Below are positions 49,385-57,622 of a stretch of 64,000 nt of DNA, piece after piece; the stretch's first letter is position 1; each line of letters starts with the position of its first letter. The notes below the pieces were generated by a model. That model was not told the DNA's origin. It searched no databases and worked only from the letters and a program-made list of their open reading frames with translations. Location of the stretch: positions 42,131-106,130 of the forward strand of contig OKRB01000141.1 of the NCBI GenBank assembly GCA_900290245.1, given 5' to 3'. The stretch is from Candidatus Sulfuritelmatomonas gaucii. Lineage in GTDB: Bacteria > Acidobacteriota > Terriglobia > Terriglobales > Acidobacteriaceae. A program made the translations under genes and the position numbers.

Positions 49385-51314
49385 ATACTTTGAACGCATC
49401 CTGCTGATGTCGGAACCCGACATTCTGCCTCTGCGCGCGCAGGCAGCCCGTGGAGCGGTCCGCGAGCCGGAGCGGAGCCAGTTCGCCCATCTGCTGCGCC
49501 ATTTTCTGGAGCGTTTCTTCAACCACGAAACCGCCTCCCCGGATGGTGACGCCAAAACGCGCCTTGTTCAGGTTGCCTTCGCCGCCGGGCTGCCGCCGTT
49601 CGTGATCGCAATCTACCTGTGGCCTGTGTATCACCCGTTCATCGAATCCACGATGCGGCGCCGTGCGCTGCCCGGCCCTCCCCCGTATTGGCTGCAGGTG
49701 AATCACCACTTCTTTTTCGTGATCTACTCATTCGTCGCCGTCGGCATCGCGACGGTTTTCGAGTGGGACCTTTTCTTTCCCGATCTCCTCGACCTGTTTG
49801 TGCTCAAAACCCTGCCGGTTCCAGGCTTGCGGCAGTTTCTAGCGCGTGTGTCGGCGATCGCCATCTTTGTCGCCGGATTTCTGTTCGATGTGAATGTCTT
49901 TGCAACGATTGTTCTCGTCCCGGCCACCGACCCGCCCAATTTGCCGCGCTTTCTTGCCGGTCATCTTCTGGCCGCTGCCGGTAGTGGACTGTTCGCCGCC
50001 GCTTCGGTGTTGGCCTTCGAATGCTTGGTGCTCTCGGTTCTGGGCGAGCGGTGGTTTCGTCGTGTCTCTCTGTTCATGCAGGGCTTCCTGATTTCCGTGC
50101 TGCTCATGATCTTGCTATTGTTTCCGGTGTTCTCGGGCGTGGTGCCCAACCTGCTGCAATCCGGCCATTGGTCCGTTCGCTGCATTCCTCCGTTTTGGTT
50201 TCTCGGCGTCTATCAGCGGCTCATGGAGGGGCCGGCCGCGCTCCCCATCTACGGCCAGCTTGCCCGAACCGCCTTTTTGGCTACGCTCCTGGTGACCTCA
50301 ATCGTAATCTTCACCTACCCCCTTGCCTATCTCCGTCGCACGCGCCAGCTCGTTGAAGGTGGCGCTGCCCGTCCGCATCGCAACTGGCTGACCGCAGTCA
50401 TCTCCGGCCTCATCACTGCAATATTGGTTCGTCCGCCAGAACGTCGCGCCATCTTTCATTACGTCACGCAAACTCTTCTTCGTGTTCCACGCTACCGCGT
50501 CTATCTTGTTCTTTATGGAGGGGTGGGCCTATCGATCGTCATTGCCAGCGTCCTGCGCTTTTCCGTCACTCACAATCAGGTTCGCATGGCGGTCTCAGTC
50601 GACGGCCTGCGCGCCTCCATCGGCATTGCAGCCTTTTGGGCCGTTGCCGGACTTCGCATCGCTTTTCTCTCACCGGGCAACCAGCAGGGAAGCTGGATCT
50701 TCCATTTCATCCACGGCAGGCCGCCGGAATTACCTATGGCACTCGAGCAGCTGCGTGCCGTAAAAACCTGGGCTCTCCTTTTTGTGGCCGCAATCACCGG
50801 CACTGTCGCGATCCTCGCCTTTGCAATCGCGCCCCCGGAACTTCGCACTTCGCGCAATGTCGTTGCGGAGCTGCTTGTCGCGATCGGCTTTTGCCTGATT
50901 TTGACTGACCTCTTCTTTCTGCATGTCACCACGGTTGCCTTTACGGGCGAACAAACCGGCCAATCGGCGAATGCGGCAATGTCGATTGCAAGGTATCTCA
51001 CTTTTTCCCCGATTGTGATCGGGGTTGCGGTGGTGTCCACACCGGGGATCGAGGCCCGTGACTGGCGCTACCTGGCAATTCTCGCCGGTCTGATGGCGGC
51101 GCACTGGCTGATCGAGCTGCGCCACCGTGAATTAGTTCGCCAGCACTGTCTGCTTTTTGACCCGGAGGACCGTGACAATTTGTTTCTGCTGCGACTCGAT
51201 CTTCGCGATTACGGTACCGATGAACACGGAGCGGAGAATCAAGCAATCGAGGATGACGGGGACCCGCAATACCAATATGAACCCGTATGTGAGAACGCCC
51301 ATCGTAACGAATGA
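49377..51314 (+). CDS. Large integral membrane protein, partner of the ABC ATPase
   Basis: 645 residues from ATG 49377, overlapping the ATPase stop by 8 nt; ATG 49407 is a possible alternative. About 12-14 hydrophobic helices are seen, e.g. YSFVAVGIATVFEWDLFF, LLAAAGSGLFAAASVLAF and FLISVLLMILLLFPVFSGV. A central loop (about 335-365) is basic, and the C-terminal 60 residues are soluble and acidic. No ABC-2 signature is obvious by eye. The position and overlap make it the likely permease of this exporter; the substrate is unknown. Confidence 0.75.
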   Translation: MREYFERILLMSEPDILPLRAQAARGAVREPERSQFAHLLRHFLERFFNHETASPDGDAKTRLVQVAFAAGLPPFVIAIYLWPVYHPFIESTMRRRALPGPPPYWLQVNHHFFFVIYSFVAVGIATVFEWDLFFPDLLDLFVLKTLPVPGLRQFLARVSAIAIFVAGFLFDVNVFATIVLVPATDPPNLPRFLAGHLLAAAGSGLFAAASVLAFECLVLSVLGERWFRRVSLFMQGFLISVLLMILLLFPVFSGVVPNLLQSGHWSVRCIPPFWFLGVYQRLMEGPAALPIYGQLARTAFLATLLVTSIVIFTYPLAYLRRTRQLVEGGAARPHRNWLTAVISGLITAILVRPPERRAIFHYVTQTLLRVPRYRVYLVLYGGVGLSIVIASVLRFSVTHNQVRMAVSVDGLRASIGIAAFWAVAGLRIAFLSPGNQQGSWIFHFIHGRPPELPMALEQLRAVKTWALLFVAAITGTVAILAFAIAPPELRTSRNVVAELLVAIGFCLILTDLFFLHVTTVAFTGEQTGQSANAAMSIARYLTFSPIVIGVAVVSTPGIEARDWRYLAILAGLMAAHWLIELRHRELVRQHCLLFDPEDRDNLFLLRLDLRDYGTDEHGAENQAIEDDGDPQYQYEPVCENAHRNE

Positions 51315-51424
51315 GGCCCTGGCGGGCTTCTTCTCGACACGATCGATTTCGCTTCGTATTGTTGTCACTCAACCGGGGTGTCCGTCCTGGCTCGCTAGGG
51401 TCGGGTGGCGCCGACACATTAAAA

Positions 51425-51451
51425 AAGGCCAGGAGAAGTTCTCCTGGCCTT
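51425..51451 (-). terminator. Intrinsic terminator of nrdJ
   Basis: AAGGCCAGGAGAA / TTCTCCTGGCCTT is a perfect 13-bp inverted repeat around one G (51425-51437, 51439-51451). Read on the minus strand it is followed by a run of Ts. It also lies downstream of the plus-strand ABC operon. Confidence 0.85.
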
Positions 51452-51492
51452 CACTGCTTCTGGCGCTCCCAGCTTAATTGTCCCTCAATTTT

Positions 51493-54400
51493 TCAACTGC
51501 ATCCGCTTGTCGATCCGCAGCTCATGCAGCGGTAGCAGCTTCCATTTCGCACCATGATCGCGCCGCACACATTGCAGCTCGGCGCGTCGCCCATGTCGTA
51601 CATGTAGCGCATGGCGTCGGCCGCATGGTACAGCCCGCGATCCTGCATTGTCGGCGCGTGCGTCGGTGGCGCTTGCGGTGCTTGCCTCGGCTTCACCTCG
51701 GGCGCGATGCCACCGCCTGCAACCACTCCGCCCGTGTGCCCGCCGCTCGAAGTCACCTGGCTCAACCGCTTGGCCACTTCTTCTGCCAGGCGCGCGATAT
51801 GCTGCTGAGTCGCGGCAGCGCCTGCGTCCCGTTCCGGTTCGTTCTCTTCAAGCAGGCTGGGGGAGGGTGGAAGTTGCGGCGTCTGCAGAGCCAGTCCCGC
51901 AAAGAGCGTCAACTGCTGGCCCGAAAGGAACCGCAGACTGAGCCAGCGGAACATGTAATCCATGAGGCTCTTCGCGTAGCCGATCTGCTCGTTGCCCGTC
52001 CAGCCCGAAGGCTCAAACCGCGTGTGCGCAAACTTCTCGCACAGCACCTTAAGCGGTACACCATGCTGCAACGCCAGCGAGACCGAGGTTGCGAATGCAT
52101 CCATCAACCCCGAAACCGTCGATCCCTCCTTGGCCATGCGGATGAAGATCTCGCCCGGCTGCCCGTTGGGATAGAGGCCCACCGTGATGTAGCCTTCGTG
52201 CCCAGCGATCGAGAACTTGTGCGTAATCGACGCGCGCTCCTCCTGCAGACGGTGGCGTATCGCGCGCGGCGGAGCATTCAGATCCTGCTCGTCGCCCTTG
52301 GCAAGATCCATCGCGTCGAGCGACGGCGCCGTCGTCAGCACCGGCACTGCAGCCGCCGTGGCAATTTCATCCAGCGCCTTCTGGAACGCCTGCGCGACGG
52401 AGTGCAGTTGCTTCGCGCTCACCTCAACCTTGTCGCTTGCATGCGTTTCCAGCGCCTTCAGATCGGCTTCCGCTGCAGGCTGCGATGCTGCAAGATGGCC
52501 CAGCAACCGGCCGCCCACCGTGTCCAGCGCCGACGGCTCCTTCCTGGCGTCAATGCTCGTATTCAGCGGCTGCGTGCCTTTCGAACCGTCGCGATAAATG
52601 GCCACGGCCTTGATGCCCAGCCCCCAGCTCGCCGCGTACGCCTCGGCCACATCGTCCACGGTTGCCTCTTGCGGCAGGTTCACCGTCTTCGAAATCGCGC
52701 CCGAAAGGAATGGCTGCGCCGCCGACATCATCTTGATGTGCCCCATGTAGTGGATCGACCGCGTTCCCTTGGCCGGCTTGAAGCTGCAATCGAACACCGC
52801 CAAATGCTCCGGCTTCACGCCGGGCGCTCCTTCAATCGTGCCCGTCGCATCAATGTAGCTCACAATCGCATTCACTTCATCGCTGGAGTAGCCAAGCTTG
52901 AACAGCGCTGCGGGTACCGTGTTGTTCACAATCTTGATCATCCCGCCGCCCACCAGCTTCTTGTATTTCACCAGCGCCAGGTCGGGCTCGATTCCCGTCG
53001 TGTCGCAATCCATCATGAAGCCGATCGTTCCCGTGGGTGCCAGCACCGTGGTCTGCGAGTTGCGATAACCGTAGCGCTCGCCGTAAAGCAAGGCCATATC
53101 CCAGCTCTCGCGGCTGGCGTCGATCAGCGCCTGCAGTTGTGGCACAATAAACGGCTCGCCCGCGCCCCGCGATTTGCCGATGTTGTTCACTTCTGCCCGG
53201 TGCATGCGGATCACGTCGAGAAACGGCTCGCGGTTCACGTAGAACCCCGGGCACGCTCCGCCCTGGTGCTCAACCGACGCGGTCAGTGGCGTCGCCGAGC
53301 TCAGCGGCTCGCACTGCGCAGCGATAATCGCCGACTGCAGATACGCCTGCCCGGTCATGATCGCCGTCATCGCCGCTGCCAGGTCGCGCCCGGCCTCGGA
53401 ATCGTACGGCAGACCGAGGGCCATCAGCAGGGCGCCCAGGTTTGCGTATCCCAGTCCCAGGGGCCGGTAGTCGTGCGAGTTTCGCGCGATGGCCTCGGTC
53501 GGATATCCCGAATTGTCGACGAGAATCTCCATCGCCGTTATCAACACGCTGATCGCATGCCGGTATGCCGGAATATCAAACGTTCCTGCCGGCGTCATGA
53601 ACCGCAGCAGGTTCAGGCTCGCCAGGTTGCACGCCGAGTTGTCAAGGAACATGTACTCTGAGCACGGATTCGACGCATTGATCCGCGCTGTGTTCTTGCT
53701 TGTGTGCCACTTGTTGATCGTAGTGTCGAACTGCATTCCCGGATCGCCGCACTGCCATGTTGACTCGGCGATCTTATACATGATCTCGCGCGCTTTGCGG
53801 GTCTTCACCGGCTCGTGACCCTTCACCGTATACGTGGTGAAGTCGCCGTCCGCCTCGTACGCGCGCATGAATTCGTCACTGACCCGTACTGAATTGTTAG
53901 CGTTCTGAAAGAAGATCGACGAAAACGCCTCCGAATCCGGCCCCGATCCGTCGTACCCCGCCTTGATCAGCGTGAACGCCTTGGCTTCTTCCTTGGACTT
54001 GCACTCGATAAACTCCACGATGTCCGGGTGATCCACATTCAGGATCACCATCTTCGCTGCCCGGCGCGTCTTGCCGCCGCTCTTGATCACTCCCGCGAAT
54101 GCATCGAAACCGCGCATGAAGCTCAGCGGCCCGCTCGCCTGCCCGCCGCCCGAAAGCAGCTCCATCGACCCGCGAAGAGATGAGAGATTCGTGCCAGTTC
54201 CGGAACCCCACTTGAAGAGCATGCCCTCGGTCTTGGCGAGCGTCAGAATCGAGTCCAGCGAGTCGTCGACCGCGTTGATGAAACACGCTGAGCACTGCGG
54301 ATTCCTGTATCCCGTCGCCGCATACTGCACCCCGCCTGTCACCGGATCCCAGTGCCAGTTTTGGCCGTCCGCATCCGGCTCCAGCCGGTCACAGCCCACG

Positions 54401-54840
54401 TTGAACCAAACCGGCGAGTTGAACGCCGCCTTTTGCGTGAGCAACATGTGCACAAGCTCGTCGTGGAAGATCGCGGCATCGATGGGGGTGGCGAAATAGC
54501 CGCCCACCATGCCCCAGTCGCGCACCGTCTCCGCCACGCGTCCCACCAGTTGCCGCACTCCCGTCTCGCGTTCCGGTGTGTCCAACTGCCCGTGGAGATA
54601 CTTCGAAGCCACGATATTCGTGGCCGTCATTGACCAGTCCGCAGGCACCTCCACATCCTTCTGCTCGAAGATCGTATTGCCCTTGGTGTCGGTGATCGAC
54701 GCGGTCCGGCGTTCCCACTGGACCTCTTCGTAAGGTGAAACGCCGTCCCTTGAGAACCGGCGCGCGAATGTCAGTCCCTGCTTGGCGCGTGGGCTGGATT
54801 GGAAGGCTGCACTCGAGGTCTGAACCTGAGACTCGTTCAT
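51493..54840 (-). CDS. nrdJ: Adenosylcobalamin-dependent ribonucleoside-diphosphate reductase (class II)
   Basis: 1115 residues from ATG 54840 (MNESQVQTSSAAFQSSPRA), with GAGAGGA 5 nt upstream. Makes deoxyribonucleotides using coenzyme B12, so it works with or without oxygen. Features: NSPVWFNVG near the substrate site, the glycyl/cysteine barrel segments GTGTNLSSLRGS and NPCSEYMFLDNSACNLASLNL, and APTGTIGFMMDCDTTGIEPD. A C-terminal extension ends in a zinc-type cluster CNVCG...CYRCMSCGSTSGCS. The length fits the large NrdJ form. It has its own promoter far upstream and its own terminator. Confidence 0.95.
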   Translation of the reverse strand: MNESQVQTSSAAFQSSPRAKQGLTFARRFSRDGVSPYEEVQWERRTASITDTKGNTIFEQKDVEVPADWSMTATNIVASKYLHGQLDTPERETGVRQLVGRVAETVRDWGMVGGYFATPIDAAIFHDELVHMLLTQKAAFNSPVWFNVGCDRLEPDADGQNWHWDPVTGGVQYAATGYRNPQCSACFINAVDDSLDSILTLAKTEGMLFKWGSGTGTNLSSLRGSMELLSGGGQASGPLSFMRGFDAFAGVIKSGGKTRRAAKMVILNVDHPDIVEFIECKSKEEAKAFTLIKAGYDGSGPDSEAFSSIFFQNANNSVRVSDEFMRAYEADGDFTTYTVKGHEPVKTRKAREIMYKIAESTWQCGDPGMQFDTTINKWHTSKNTARINASNPCSEYMFLDNSACNLASLNLLRFMTPAGTFDIPAYRHAISVLITAMEILVDNSGYPTEAIARNSHDYRPLGLGYANLGALLMALGLPYDSEAGRDLAAAMTAIMTGQAYLQSAIIAAQCEPLSSATPLTASVEHQGGACPGFYVNREPFLDVIRMHRAEVNNIGKSRGAGEPFIVPQLQALIDASRESWDMALLYGERYGYRNSQTTVLAPTGTIGFMMDCDTTGIEPDLALVKYKKLVGGGMIKIVNNTVPAALFKLGYSSDEVNAIVSYIDATGTIEGAPGVKPEHLAVFDCSFKPAKGTRSIHYMGHIKMMSAAQPFLSGAISKTVNLPQEATVDDVAEAYAASWGLGIKAVAIYRDGSKGTQPLNTSIDARKEPSALDTVGGRLLGHLAASQPAAEADLKALETHASDKVEVSAKQLHSVAQAFQKALDEIATAAAVPVLTTAPSLDAMDLAKGDEQDLNAPPRAIRHRLQEERASITHKFSIAGHEGYITVGLYPNGQPGEIFIRMAKEGSTVSGLMDAFATSVSLALQHGVPLKVLCEKFAHTRFEPSGWTGNEQIGYAKSLMDYMFRWLSLRFLSGQQLTLFAGLALQTPQLPPSPSLLEENEPERDAGAAATQQHIARLAEEVAKRLSQVTSSGGHTGGVVAGGGIAPEVKPRQAPQAPPTHAPTMQDRGLYHAADAMRYMYDMGDAPSCNVCGAIMVRNGSCYRCMSCGSTSGCS

Positions 54841-55148
54841 CGGAATCCTCTCCATCGGGAAAAATTGGTGAAAAGCTCCCTCCAACCGGCGATGGCGCCG
54901 GAATGGGAAAACCATCACAACATCGCTAAAACGAACGGAGAACGGGAATAATGTTCGCTGCGAGTTTCAGTACCCTCAACAGCTTTTAGCGTGCTCTGCG
55001 CGCTCCTCGTCTCTCTACTCTAATGCTGCCTGCGCCCGGGATCTTGCCCTCTTAAAAACACCCACCCCTGAGACGCGGGCAAGAGCAATTGGACTCTGAA
55101 ATCGCTCGATGTACGCCGCTTCTTCGTTACAGTTCGTTTACAGCCGCA
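54841..55148 (-). other. Long untranslated leader of nrdJ
   Basis: About 308 nt lie between the predicted transcription start (near 55148) and the ATG. I searched it for the B12 box (AGYCMGGAGACCTGCC-like) and did not find one, so no cobalamin riboswitch is called. It contains GATGTTGTGATGGTTTT (54908-54925 complement), a near copy of the box upstream of the promoter. The function of the leader is open. Confidence 0.4.
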
Positions 55149-55154
55149 GATGAA

Positions 55155-55204
55155 AAAATACCGCTGTCCATGGTACGTGTCAACACAAAACCACAACATC
55201 TTGT
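55155..55204 (-). promoter_or_regulatory. nrdJ promoter with NrdR-like box
   Basis: On the minus strand: a consensus -35 TTGACA (55178-55183), 17 nt, -10 TATTTT (55155-55160). Just upstream lies ACAAGATGTTGT (55193-55204), a near-palindrome resembling NrdR boxes that control ribonucleotide reductase genes. A second NrdR box at the usual spacing is not evident. Confidence 0.5.
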
Positions 55205-55537
55205 ATTTTGTTCACATTTGGCGCATCTGCCCTCTAAACACTGCGCTTTGCCTGTGGAAAGCTTCGCGCAGCCTTGTGCGATGCGGAGTTGCGCGCTTCA
55301 AATGGCGTGAAAGCAGGGCAATCGTCACCCGCAACACAAAGGCTAGCCCTATGGCGGAGGCGAAACAAGGCGCAGGATCGGTGCAATTTGCTGTGTACGG
55401 CTGTGCAGATGTGGACAAATGGGGCTCGGTCTGCGTGGAGGGTGCACCATCAAAGCTCGGCCCGGGTTGGGCAGGAATGCACTTCGTTCAGTGCAGCTTT
55501 TGAGTGCTGGGGCTGTAACGTGCCTGGAATCAGGGAG
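55205..55537. other. Intergenic stretch, nothing recognised
   Basis: About 330 nt upstream of the nrdJ promoter. Short frames here lack any family signature. It borders the repeat array that follows. Confidence 0.35.
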
Positions 55538-55706
55538 AATGTTCGTGAAAGTGGTGCGTTGACCCCGCCAAATGTTCGCTTAAGTGGTTACATTTTGGGC
55601 CAAAATGTAACCCTGCGAGGTTGCGAATTTACGACGCAATGACCCTCTCAGGTGTCGAATAAATGCAAATGACACCCTCGCAGGTTGCGAATTAAAGCAA
55701 AGCGCA
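55538..55706. mobile_element. Array of 32-33-bp repeats with a 13-bp palindrome (IS-end-like remnant)
   Basis: Two direct repeats AATGTTCGnnnAAGTGGTn start at 55538 and 55571 (33-nt period). A perfect palindrome GGTTACATTTTGG-g-CCAAAATGTAACC covers 55586-55612. Three tandem units beginning CCCT follow at 55611, 55643 and 55675, exactly 32 nt apart, with consensus CCCTcgcAGGTtGCGAATta. Multiple repeated transposase-binding sites of this kind are typical of the ends of IS21-family elements (known). No istA or istB gene is near, so this would be a solo end or remnant. Confidence 0.5.
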
Positions 55707-55885
55707 CCATGTAATTACCCAAAAGAGGCCTTGAATGCAATTTCTTGGGCTCTAAAACGCGGTTTTGAGCCTCATTTTGACGCGTTTTTGGGCGTTTTTG
55801 CGCGCAGCCCGCGTGCGCGGGCGCGAGAATTCAGGTCCAGTCTCGTTCCTGTCAAATTTTGATTGGAAAGGCCGCGCTGGTTGAA
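55707..55885. other. Stretch behind the antitoxin gene, no toxin gene seen
   Basis: This is where a ParE toxin would be expected on the minus strand. The frame after the antitoxin stop does not resemble ParE. A GC hairpin (GCGCGCAGCCCGCGTGCGCG region near 55800-55830) is the only visible structure. Confidence 0.4.
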
Positions 55886-56170
55886 TTACCCGGCGCTGGC
55901 CTGGCGTTGCTCAGCCGACTGGGCCGCCGGCCTGCCGATCGCATCCCGCAGGCGCTCGAACAATCCCGCGTCCTCCGATCCCTTGGCAAGCCCTTCCTCG
56001 ATCGCCGTGCGCAGCAGGTCCATCCGTTCGGCGTACTCGTGCTCGTGTTGCTCCTGCAGCCGTAGGGCCGCGGACATTACCTCGCTGGCGCTGGCATAGT
56101 GGCCGCTGTTCACGCATGAAGCCACGAAGCGGTCCTGTTCGGCGGTGAGTTTGATCAGGCGGGTCGGCAT
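55886..56170 (-). CDS. ParD-like antitoxin (type II toxin-antitoxin), orphan
   Basis: 94 residues from ATG 56170 with GAGG 5-8 nt upstream and a -10-like TATACT 15 nt before the ATG. The N terminus (MPTRLIKLTAEQDRFVASCVNSGHYASASEVMSAALRLQEQ, in parts: IKLTAEQDRFV, SGHYASASEVMSAALRL) is a ribbon-helix-helix domain of the ParD/CC2985 family. The tail (DLLRTAIEEGLAKGSEDAG) is the usual toxin-wrapping helix. The ParE gene that should follow is missing; an IS-like repeat array begins about 180 nt downstream. It may have lost its toxin, or act alone as a repressor. Confidence 0.85.
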   Translation of the reverse strand: MPTRLIKLTAEQDRFVASCVNSGHYASASEVMSAALRLQEQHEHEYAERMDLLRTAIEEGLAKGSEDAGLFERLRDAIGRPAAQSAEQRQASAG

Positions 56171-56407
56171 GGTTACCTCGGATCAAGTATAGGGCGATTC
56201 TTAAGTCTCCGATAATCGTTCTTGTGTTACCAAAGTGGCAAATGGATGGGCCGAGAGTAGTACTCCTTAGGCAATCGAAGACGAAAGCACTCCGCTCGGA
56301 GTGACTCCTCTGCGGCGCCTCCGGCGCCGGCGTTGATCGCCCGGTGGGCCCGGACTATATTGCCTTCAGCAGATCTCAATTTCTTCAAGCGCTCCAAGGG
56401 ATTGGTG

Positions 56408-57403
56408 ATGAAGCTGCCAAAGATCCTCCCATCCAGCCGCCTCGCCTTCTGGTATCTCCTGGCGATGATCGCCATGGTTGCCGCGCCGGTCGCAATCACC
56501 CTCTGCACCGTGAAGCTCGTCGCCTTCCGCCCACTGGCGGAAATCATCGCCCAAAATCCTTCTCCTCACGGCTACACGACCAGCCTCCTCATCTTCGTCG
56601 TTCCCATCGTTCTCATCGCTTTCTGGTTTCTCCCCAATGACCGCGTCCGCATCTCTCGCCGAGCGTTCTGGTGGACGATCGGAATTCTGTTTCCCCTCGG
56701 TGTCCTCCTCGACTTCTTCTTTGCCCGATACTTCTTTTGCTTCCCCAATCGCAACGCAGTGCTGGGAATCCTCGCGCCGGCTTCGGGCAAACCTGTGCCC
56801 GTTGAGGAATATCTCTTCTACCTCACCGGGTTCCTCGCTGTGCTCCTCTTCTACATCTGGCTCGACGGCTACTGGCTGCACGCCTACAGCGTCCCGGAGC
56901 AGGACCTCCGCCGCACAACTTTCCGCCGCCTTCTCGGTTTTCATCTCGATTCGCTGATTCTCGCGATCATTTTCCTCGGCACAGCAATTGTCTACAAGGA
57001 CTTCGCGCCCACGCGCACGCCGGGCTTTCCCGGCTACCTCACCTTCCTCGTCCTCGGCTCACTGCTTCCCTCCGTCGCCCTCTTTCCCAAAGCCAAAAAC
57101 GTCATCAACTGGCGCGCCCTCAGCCTCACTCTTTTCATCGTGGTGCTCGCCAGCCTGCAATGGGAAGCCACGCTGGCCGTCCCCTATGGCTGGTGGAACT
57201 ATCAGCGCACCGCCATGGTCGGCATCTATATCCGCGCCTGGGATAATCTTCCCGTCGAAGCTGTCTTTGTCTGGATTGCGGTCACCTACATGACCGTCAT
57301 CGTCTACGAAGTAGTGCGATGCTGGCAGGCCTCCGGCAAATCAGCCCGCCATGCTTTCTTGGGCGCCGGCGGGCCGGTTGAAGTCGCCACGCACCGCAAA
57401 TAA
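56408..57403 (+). CDS. Lycopene-cyclase-domain membrane protein (fused CrtYc/CrtYd type)
   Basis: 331 residues from ATG 56408 (MKLPKILPSSRLAFWYLLAM); ATG/TTG codons upstream lack support. About eight helices in two homologous halves. Each half has the lycopene cyclase pattern of an aromatic-Asn segment, a Gly and then P-x-E: FPNRNAVLGI...PVPVEEYLFYL (about residue 135-165) and WWNYQRTAMVGI...NLPVEAVFVW (about 270-300). Fused CrtYcd proteins cyclise carotenoid ends. In the second half the usual PxEE is PVEA, so activity may differ. No other carotenoid genes are in the window. The bitopic half-repeat is visible directly; the enzymatic role is inferred. Confidence 0.7.
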   Translation: MKLPKILPSSRLAFWYLLAMIAMVAAPVAITLCTVKLVAFRPLAEIIAQNPSPHGYTTSLLIFVVPIVLIAFWFLPNDRVRISRRAFWWTIGILFPLGVLLDFFFARYFFCFPNRNAVLGILAPASGKPVPVEEYLFYLTGFLAVLLFYIWLDGYWLHAYSVPEQDLRRTTFRRLLGFHLDSLILAIIFLGTAIVYKDFAPTRTPGFPGYLTFLVLGSLLPSVALFPKAKNVINWRALSLTLFIVVLASLQWEATLAVPYGWWNYQRTAMVGIYIRAWDNLPVEAVFVWIAVTYMTVIVYEVVRCWQASGKSARHAFLGAGGPVEVATHRK

Positions 57404-57622
57404 CGCCTAAAGCCCGTCCCGAACACACACTCCTGCCATCGCGAGAATTCATAAACAAAGCCCTTGACGGCCGTTGTCGCACTGGCGCATAATTCCGCCG
57501 CTAGAATTATTTCCCATTCGCAGCACTGTCTCTCCTTTGCAAGAACCTGGCTCGAAAAGTTCTCTATTCATCCGTTCGCCCGGTATCTTTTGCTCGCGAA
57601 ATCACTTATCAGGAGCTCCCTC

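Noticed and set aside
51478..53661. 727-codon plus-strand frame opposite nrdJ
   Set aside because: Composition is that of a shadow frame (Arg/His-rich). It also starts at the terminator hairpin.
54841..55150. Cobalamin riboswitch in the nrdJ leader
   Set aside because: No B12-box-like sequence was found in either half of the leader.
55611..55706. Three 32-bp repeats considered as a CRISPR array
   Set aside because: The units are contiguous with no spacers and diverge from each other; no cas genes are present.
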